The notes beneath the pieces are model-generated. The model did no database searches. It was not told the DNA's origin and saw nothing but the letters and a program-made list of their open reading frames with translations. 7,795 bases of DNA, taken from positions 9,818 to 17,612 of the forward strand of contig NHEU02000015.1 of assembly GCA_002171495.2 (NCBI GenBank), read 5' to 3'. The stretch comes from Alphaproteobacteria bacterium TMED93. GTDB taxonomy: Bacteria; Pseudomonadota; Alphaproteobacteria; TMED109. Shown here one piece after another: positions 1 through 7,795 of the stretch (position 1 is its first letter; each line of letters starts with the position of its first letter). The position numbers were made by a program, and so were the translations under genes.

Positions 1-1722
1 GATTTAGGAGTAGAATATATTTTTGGCTACCCTGGCGGAGCTATACTTCCTATTTATGATGAAATTTTTAAACAAAATAAAATAAAACACATTTTAGTTA
101 GGCATGAACAAGGTGCTGTTCATATGGCAGAGGGCTATGCCAGATCTACTGGAAAAGTTGGAGTAGTTTTGGTTACTTCAGGGCCTGGAGCTACTAATGC
201 AGTTACTGGCTTAACAGATGCATTAATGGATAGTGTTCCCGTTTTATGCTTAACAGGACAGGTTCCAACTCATTTAATAGGCACAGACGCTTTTCAAGAG
301 GCTGACACTTTAGGAATAACAAGGTCTTGTACTAAACATAACTTTTTAGTCAAGTCCGTAAACAATCTACAAAAAGTCATATATGACGGCTACTATATAG
401 CTAAGAGTGGAAGGCCTGGGCCGGTCGTTGTAGATTTACCAAAAGATGTACAAAATGATAAGACAGCTTTTATAAATGATATGAGTAAGAGTATTAAAAA
501 ATTATACTTATATAAAGACAAAAAAACCTTTTTATGTAATACAAATGAAATAAACAGAGCTTCAAAACTTATAATGGAAGCAAAAAAACCTATTATTTAT
601 ATTGGAGGAGGATTAATTAATTCTGGTGCTAGTGCAATAAAAGAATTGAAAAACTTTTCTAACTTAAGTAATTTTCCTGTGACATCTACATTAATGGGAC
701 TTGGAGCTTTTCCAGCATCAAGTGATTTATTTTTAGGAATGTTAGGAATGCATGGAACGTATGAGGCCAATATGGCCATGCATGATTGTGACGTAATGAT
801 TAATATTGGAGCAAGATTTGATGATAGGATTACAGGAAGATTAGATAAATTTTCTCCCAAATCTAAAAAAATTCATATTGATATTGACCCTTCTTCAATA
901 AATAAAAATGTTTTAGTAGATATTGGATTAATAGGTGACGCAGGAAAAATTTTAAAAAGTATAAATAAAAATATTAAAGCCAGTGGCTTTAAACCAATAA
1001 ATTATACAAGAAGTAATTGGTGGAAAGATATAAAAAAGTGGAGAGGTAAAGATTGTCTTAGCTTTGTTAATTCTAAAGAAGTTATAAAACCTCAACAAGC
1101 ACTTAAAGTTTTAAATAACAAAATTAAAAATAGAGACTTCTTTATAACTACAGAGGTAGGACAACATCAAATGTGGGCTGCACAATTTATAGGGTTTAAC
1201 AAACCAAATAGATGGATGACGTCAGGCGGTTTAGGAACAATGGGATATGGGTTTCCAGCTTCTATAGGAGTTCAAATTGCTAACCCAAGGTCACTAGTAG
1301 TTTGTGTAGCTGGAGAGGCATCCTTTCTCATGAATATGCAAGAACTTTCAACTTTAAAACAATACAATTTGCCAGTTAAAGTATTTATTATGAATAATAG
1401 TTATTTGGGGATGGTGAGACAGTGGCAAGAGTTTTTTCATGGTAAAAGATATTCTGAAAGTTATACTGAGTCTTTACCTGATTTTGTAAAACTTGCAGAA
1501 AGTTTCGGAATTAAAGGAATCAGAGTCAGCAAACCAGAAAAATTGGAAAAAGCAATTGAAGAAATGATAAATCATAAGGGTCCTGTATTAGCAGATATAT
1601 GTATAGATAAAGCAGAAAATGTTTTCCCGATGATACCATCAGGTGCTGCTCATAATGAAATGAAACTTAATGATAAGGATAAAGTTCCAACATCCACAAA
1701 GAAAGGAAAAATGTTAGTATAG
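1..1722 (+). CDS. ilvB: Acetolactate synthase large (catalytic) subunit, 5' end cut off
   Basis: This ThDP-dependent enzyme condenses two pyruvates to 2-acetolactate, or pyruvate with 2-ketobutyrate to 2-aceto-2-hydroxybutyrate. It is the first common step of valine, leucine and isoleucine synthesis, and the enzyme is cytosolic. The frame is open from base 1, giving 573 residues. The family is about 590 long, so only some 10-20 N-terminal residues and the start codon are missing; the first internal ATG (124) is codon 42 and is not the real start. In fragment numbering I see GYPGGA (9-14), the cofactor-activating Glu36 in RHEQGAVHMAEGYA, the FAD-domain wording GARFDDR, and SGGLGTMGYG. The ThDP/Mg motif runs from GEAS (438-441) to NN (465-466), followed by MVRQWQ. 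The metal-ligand Asp of the usual GDG/GDAS is Glu439 here, a conservative change. The 17-base gap to the next gene suggests co-transcription. The alternative name ilvI would be equally acceptable. Confidence 0.97.
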   Translation, partial: DLGVEYIFGYPGGAILPIYDEIFKQNKIKHILVRHEQGAVHMAEGYARSTGKVGVVLVTSGPGATNAVTGLTDALMDSVPVLCLTGQVPTHLIGTDAFQEADTLGITRSCTKHNFLVKSVNNLQKVIYDGYYIAKSGRPGPVVVDLPKDVQNDKTAFINDMSKSIKKLYLYKDKKTFLCNTNEINRASKLIMEAKKPIIYIGGGLINSGASAIKELKNFSNLSNFPVTSTLMGLGAFPASSDLFLGMLGMHGTYEANMAMHDCDVMINIGARFDDRITGRLDKFSPKSKKIHIDIDPSSINKNVLVDIGLIGDAGKILKSINKNIKASGFKPINYTRSNWWKDIKKWRGKDCLSFVNSKEVIKPQQALKVLNNKIKNRDFFITTEVGQHQMWAAQFIGFNKPNRWMTSGGLGTMGYGFPASIGVQIANPRSLVVCVAGEASFLMNMQELSTLKQYNLPVKVFIMNNSYLGMVRQWQEFFHGKRYSESYTESLPDFVKLAESFGIKGIRVSKPEKLEKAIEEMINHKGPVLADICIDKAENVFPMIPSGAAHNEMKLNDKDKVPTSTKKGKMLV

Positions 1723-1739
1723 AATATTAGGTAAGCTTA

Positions 1740-2330
1740 ATGTCAAGAAAAAGATACCACCACGGTAATTTAAAGCTAGAAATTATTAAAGAGTCACTTC
1801 AGCAATTAAACTTAGTTGGAGCTGATAAGCTTAGTTTTAGAACAATAGCAAAAAATCTTGGGGTAGTTTCTTCTGCTCCATACAATCATTTCAAAAGTAA
1901 AAATCAATTATTCAAAGAATTAATTAATATAGGAACAGACAATTTATTAAAAAAAATGAAAAATGAAAAACTAAAAAAAAGTTTACCTTCAGAACAATTA
2001 TCTTATACTGCTAGAGCTTATTTAAAATTTTCTCTTGAGGAGAAAGAGTTGTTTTCATTAATGTTTAGTAAGAAAAATTTAGAAATTAAAAAACTGATAG
2101 ATAGTATTTCTTCACAATTTCTTGACATAGTTAAAGAAAAGTTTAAGGATGGGAGTAGAGTGAGAGTAACTGAAAAAGGAGCTTCAATGACTGCCTGGGC
2201 TATGATACATGGGTTAGCTAAACTAGCAGGTAATGATAACTTAGAAGAAATAGAAAAAAACGTAGAACTTAAATTTGAAGAAATTTTTAATCAAATGTCT
2301 GCTATTTGGGGAAAAGGAGTAGCTAATTGA
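1740..2330 (+). CDS. TetR/AcrR-family transcriptional regulator with WHG-like C-terminal domain
   Basis: This is a predicted one-component DNA-binding regulator of 196 residues, a normal TetR length. The N-terminus has the RYHHGNLK opening (residues 5-12) typical of the WHG-type subgroup. A helix-turn-helix follows at about 31-52, with the family pattern S-x-R-x-I-A-x-x-L-G-V...YNHFKSK. The C-terminal ligand/dimer domain contains TAWAMIHGL (151-159), matching the W-x-x-x-H-G signature (Trp153, His157, Gly158) of that subgroup. The ligand cannot be read from the sequence. The gene lies between the two acetolactate synthase subunit genes, which normally adjoin. Its TGA stop overlaps the TTG start of ilvH by 4 bases, so both should be on one mRNA. 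By inference it may sense a branched-chain metabolite and control this operon, but TetR proteins also often control unrelated genes. The ribosome site is weak (AGG at 1729-1731). Base composition looks as AT-rich as its neighbours, with two A8 tracts and no obvious sign of recent transfer. Confidence 0.92.
   Translation: MSRKRYHHGNLKLEIIKESLQQLNLVGADKLSFRTIAKNLGVVSSAPYNHFKSKNQLFKELINIGTDNLLKKMKNEKLKKSLPSEQLSYTARAYLKFSLEEKELFSLMFSKKNLEIKKLIDSISSQFLDIVKEKFKDGSRVRVTEKGASMTAWAMIHGLAKLAGNDNLEEIEKNVELKFEEIFNQMSAIWGKGVAN
2314..2319 (+). promoter_or_regulatory. Shine-Dalgarno site that fixes the TTG start of ilvH
   Basis: AAGGAG lies inside the last codons of the upstream regulator gene, 7 bases before TTG at 2327-2329. 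It is one of the strongest ribosome sites in the window. There is no ATG or GTG nearby in frame that would keep the ACT domain intact, so this site supports TTG as the true ilvH start. Confidence 0.8.
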
Positions 2331-2860
2331 TATACGAAAAAGATAGTAATAAAATAGACAATACCAGAGCATACTCTTTATCTATTCTAGTAGATAATGA
2401 GGCAGGTGCATTAGCTAGAGTGGTAGGAATGTTTTCGGCAAGAGGGTACAACATAGACAGTCTTACTGTAGCTCAAGTAGAAACAGATGAAAACCTATCA
2501 AGAATAACTATCACTACATCAGCAACAGAAAGAATTATTAATAAAATTAAAGCTCAATTAGAAAGGCTAGTTCCTGTTCATAAGGTGCTAGATTTAGGAA
2601 TGCAAGGAACATTTGTATCAAGAGAGCTAGTATTTGCAAAGGTAAAATCTAAAGGTGAGAAAAGGGTAGAGGCACTTAGAACTGCTGATATTTTTAGAGC
2701 AAAGGTAGTTGATAGCACTAAAGAGTCCTTTATTTTTGAGTTAACAGGATCCTCTGACAAGCTTGATGCATTTATAACTTTAATGAAAGATTTAGGTCTT
2801 GTAGAGGTTGCAAGAACTGGATCTGTTGCTATTAGCAGAGGAAGTACAAAAATTATTTAA
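2327..2860 (+). CDS. ilvH: Acetolactate synthase small (regulatory) subunit
   Basis: This is the regulatory partner of the IlvB catalytic subunit. It raises catalytic activity and mediates feedback inhibition, classically by valine. The protein has 177 residues, slightly longer than the E. coli form (about 163) because of a roughly 13-residue N-terminal extension. An N-terminal ACT domain spans about 16-92, with DNEAGALARVVGMFSARGYNI at about 23-43. Asn24 and Gly27 align with E. coli IlvH Asn11 and Gly14, positions known to matter for valine binding, so I infer that feedback control is retained. The C-terminal ACT-like half (about 95-170) includes ELVFAKVK and FELTGSSDKLDAF. Translation starts at TTG (2327-2329) inside a 4-base TTGA overlap with the preceding regulator gene, behind a strong AAGGAG. 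This implies translational coupling between the two. The catalytic-subunit gene is one gene further upstream rather than directly adjacent. Confidence 0.97.
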   Translation: MIYEKDSNKIDNTRAYSLSILVDNEAGALARVVGMFSARGYNIDSLTVAQVETDENLSRITITTSATERIINKIKAQLERLVPVHKVLDLGMQGTFVSRELVFAKVKSKGEKRVEALRTADIFRAKVVDSTKESFIFELTGSSDKLDAFITLMKDLGLVEVARTGSVAISRGSTKII

Positions 2861-3887
<1,027 letters not shown>

Positions 3888-3889
<2 letters not shown>

Positions 3890-3948
3890 AAATATTTTTC
3901 TTAAAATAGTTATATTGCATAAACTTAAAAAATTTGCTTAAATGCAAT
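3888..3948. other. ilvC-leuA intergenic gap, longest in the window
   Basis: These bases, almost all A/T, separate the ilvC stop from the ATG of leuA. They hold a 12-base AT-only palindrome (AAAAATATTTTT, 3888-3899, overlapping the ilvC stop) that is too weak to call a terminator. They also hold the left arm and loop of the inverted repeat described separately. A promoter-like pair is possible: TTGCAT at 3915-3920 and TTAAAT at 3938-3943 with 17 bases between. It matches the sigma-70 consensus only 3/6 and 4/6 and would start the transcript at about the leuA ATG. No Shine-Dalgarno is visible. Confidence 0.35.

Positions 3949-3950
<2 letters not shown>
3912..3950. promoter_or_regulatory. Perfect 9-bp inverted repeat overlapping the leuA start codon
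   Basis: ATATTGCAT at 3912-3920 and ATGCAATAT at 3942-3950 are exact reverse complements, separated by a 21-base A/T-rich loop. A possible U-G pair (3911 with 3951) would extend the stem to 10 pairs. The right arm takes in the first two bases of the leuA ATG (3949-3951). It could be an mRNA hairpin hiding the start codon, or a protein-binding operator. It is not followed by a U-run, so a terminator is unlikely. In an AT-rich genome short inverted repeats do arise by chance, so the regulatory role is inference. Confidence 0.4.
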
Positions 3951-6563
<2,613 letters not shown>

Positions 6564-6571
6564 AATTTTTT

Positions 6572-7429
6572 ATGCATAGGTCTATAAATAAATCATATCT
6601 TTTAAAATTAACAACATATGCTAAGGAAAAAGCTCATGGAATAGGAACTACTATTTTAATAATTTTTTCAATATTATTATTATTAGTAGGTAAAGTAAAT
6701 GAGCAAAGTTTAATTTTCTTTAAATCACTTTTTCTTGATACGACTTCAGGGTTTTTAACAATATTAGGAAAGCCAGTAAACTCTGTTTCTGAAGGTTTTT
6801 ATAAGATTAATGATTTAGTATATTTATATTCAGAAAATCAGGATTTGAAGGAAGAAAATCAATCATTATATAAGTGGAGACATTTAGCTTTAGAATTACT
6901 ATCAGAGAATGAGGAATTAAAAAAACTCTTAAATAGTAAAAAAAAAACTAATGAAAAATTTATAACTGCTAGAGTTATATCAAACTCTGGAGGAAGTTAT
7001 GTAAAAACAATAACTATCAATGTAGGTTTAAATAATGGAGTTAGAGTAGGAAATCCAGTTTTAAATAACTGGGGAATGATTGGAAGAATAGTTGAAATAG
7101 GAAGGAATGCATCTAGAGTTCTATTAACTACTGATATTAATTCTCAAATACCTGTTTATTTTGAAAATAGTTTACACAGAGCAATATTAGTGGGAAAAAA
7201 CTCTGATTTGCTAGAATTAAAGTTTTTAAAAAAAAGAGTGTATTTAGAAAATGAAGAGAGGTTAATGACGTCAGGAGAAGGAGGAATTCTTCCTAGAGGA
7301 ATTCCAGTAGGGCTTTTTTCTAATATAATAAATGAGAATAAAGAAAACCTCAATATATTGCCTACAAAAGACTGGGATAAGCTGAGTACTTTAAAAGTAA
7401 TTCTTTATAATTATAATAGTGAGTTATGA
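6572..7429 (+). CDS. mreC: Rod-shape-determining protein MreC
   Basis: MreC is a bitopic inner-membrane protein whose periplasmic part binds and activates the elongation penicillin-binding protein and links it to MreB/MreD. The protein has 285 residues, within the family range. It has a short basic cytoplasmic tail (1-23), one transmembrane helix at about 24-40 (TTILIIFSILLLLVG), and a coiled coil at about 72-121 with the repeated E-N-x-x-L pattern (SENQDL, EENQSL, SENEEL). The beta-rich MreC domain (about 130-280) includes the typical VGNPVLNNWGMIGRI and SGEGGILPRGIPVG stretches. The ATG follows mreB by 8 bases. I see no Shine-Dalgarno, so translation may depend on coupling with mreB. An A10 tract at 6938-6947 (Lys123-125) lies exactly at the hinge between coiled coil and beta domain; slippage there by one base in either direction meets a stop within a few codons. 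Confidence 0.95.
   Translation: MHRSINKSYLLKLTTYAKEKAHGIGTTILIIFSILLLLVGKVNEQSLIFFKSLFLDTTSGFLTILGKPVNSVSEGFYKINDLVYLYSENQDLKEENQSLYKWRHLALELLSENEELKKLLNSKKKTNEKFITARVISNSGGSYVKTITINVGLNNGVRVGNPVLNNWGMIGRIVEIGRNASRVLLTTDINSQIPVYFENSLHRAILVGKNSDLLELKFLKKRVYLENEERLMTSGEGGILPRGIPVGLFSNIINENKENLNILPTKDWDKLSTLKVILYNYNSEL
6938..6947 (+). repeat. A10 homopolymer tract in mreC
   Basis: Ten consecutive A bases encode Lys123-125 and the first base of Thr126. It is the longest homopolymer I found in the window. Adding one A gives a TAA stop at once (AAC TAA). Losing one A gives five more codons (Leu-Met-Lys-Asn-Leu) and then TAA. Confidence 0.85.
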
Positions 7430-7435
7430 CCATAA

Positions 7436-7795
7436 ATGATTAGCTTTTTTAATAAAAAAGAAATCTTCATTAAATATATTCCTTTTTATTTGACTATTAT
7501 ATTAGCAAGTATTTCTTCAACAATTCATCCTCCTAATGGATATGCAATGACTTTTTCGTTTATTCCTTTAATATGTATTTTATTTTGGAGTTTGGTCTTA
7601 GGTAGATATTTTGGCCCAGTACAATTCTTTCTCATAGGTATACTAACAGATTTTTTAATGGGAACGCCTATTGGGAGTTATCTATTACTTTTTTCAATTA
7701 TGAGATTTGTCACACTTAAAGTGAAAGAAAAATTTCAGATTACCTTTTTCTATGAAAACGTATTAGCTGCTACAATTTTGATTTTAGTATTTTAT
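7436..7795 (+). CDS. mreD: Rod-shape-determining protein MreD, 3' end cut off
   Basis: MreD is the multi-pass inner-membrane component of the MreBCD elongasome. It balances MreC's activation of the wall-synthesis enzymes. 120 codons are present and the frame is open to the last base, with about 50 residues expected beyond the window. The start is fixed on the 5' side: an in-frame TAA (7433-7435) directly abuts the ATG, 6 bases after the mreC stop. Hydrophobic segments lie at about 10-28, 40-56, 58-75 and 80-94, with a fifth beginning near 108. The central GILTDFLMGTPIGSY (68-82) matches the MreD pattern of G-x-x-x-D-x-x-x-G-T-P-x-G, with Asp72. An HPP-N-G stretch (31-35) follows the first helix, as is common in Gram-negative MreD. 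The ribosome site is not obvious. Identity rests on this motif, the topology and the position after mreC. Confidence 0.9.
   Translation, partial: MISFFNKKEIFIKYIPFYLTIILASISSTIHPPNGYAMTFSFIPLICILFWSLVLGRYFGPVQFFLIGILTDFLMGTPIGSYLLLFSIMRFVTLKVKEKFQITFFYENVLAATILILVFY

Noticed and set aside
597..860. Open frame on the - strand within ilvB
   Set aside because: It lies wholly antisense to a strongly conserved coding region, its translation shows no recognisable domain, and it has no ribosome site or spacing of its own.
1732..1739. TAAGCTTA palindrome just before the regulator ATG as an operator
   Set aside because: Eight bases is short for a TetR operator, it lies inside an operon rather than at a promoter, and no second copy was noticed in a meaningful place.
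1949..1980. Two A8 tracts in the regulator gene as phase-variation sites
   Set aside because: Runs of this length occur repeatedly in the AT-rich genes of this window and encode plausible lysines, so nothing marks them as special.
2578..2760. Open frame on the - strand within ilvH
   Set aside because: It is a short antisense shadow of the conserved C-terminal half of ilvH with no family resemblance.
3934..3936. In-frame TTG as the leuA start
   Set aside because: It adds five residues not seen in the family as I know it, lacks a ribosome site, and the ATG at 3949 gives the usual N-terminal length.
7156..7353. Open frame on the - strand within mreC
   Set aside because: It is antisense to the conserved beta domain of MreC, with no supporting signal.
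7426..7443. ATGA overlap at the mreC stop as an alternative mreD start
   Set aside because: That frame reaches TAG after five codons. The frame beginning at ATG 7436 carries the MreD motif and stays open to the end.

Overview
This window is an AT-rich stretch (roughly one third G+C by eye) carrying eight tightly packed genes, all on the + strand. Both ends cut through a gene. The order is ilvB (5' end missing) - tetR-family regulator - ilvH - ilvC - leuA - mreB - mreC - mreD (3' end missing). I see no RNA genes, insertion sequences, CRISPR arrays, phage genes or convincing terminators. The longest non-coding gap is 59 bases.

The organism is most likely an AT-rich, small-genome-style alphaproteobacterium, for example one of the streamlined marine lineages. 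This is inferred from three things: the wording of several motifs (the RWMTSGGLGTMGYG stretch of the acetolactate synthase, and the MreB region around [12 protein letters not shown] and IGTACPP), the leuA-mreB junction, and the short intergenic spacers with low G+C. I cannot name a genus from the sequence alone.

Positions 1-5508 hold a branched-chain amino acid block. IlvB and IlvH form acetolactate synthase, IlvC carries out the next step of valine/isoleucine synthesis, and LeuA diverts 2-ketoisovalerate into leucine synthesis. The later enzymes (IlvD, IlvE, LeuBCD) are not in the window. A TetR/AcrR-type regulator with a WHG-like C-terminal domain sits between the two acetolactate synthase subunit genes. 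Its stop codon overlaps the TTG start of ilvH.

Positions 5520-7795 hold the cell-shape cluster: the actin-like MreB, the membrane-anchored periplasmic MreC and the multi-pass membrane protein MreD, which organise lateral wall synthesis in rod-shaped cells. Only 11 bases separate leuA from mreB and no terminator is visible there, so the amino acid and cell-shape genes may share transcripts.

Most of the window is conserved housekeeping content and I do not see an undescribed multi-gene system. The points most worth a second look are the regulator inserted into the ilvB-ilvH pair, a perfect 9-bp inverted repeat that overlaps the leuA start codon and has no Shine-Dalgarno near it, and an A10 tract in mreC where slippage in either direction would truncate the protein right after its coiled coil.
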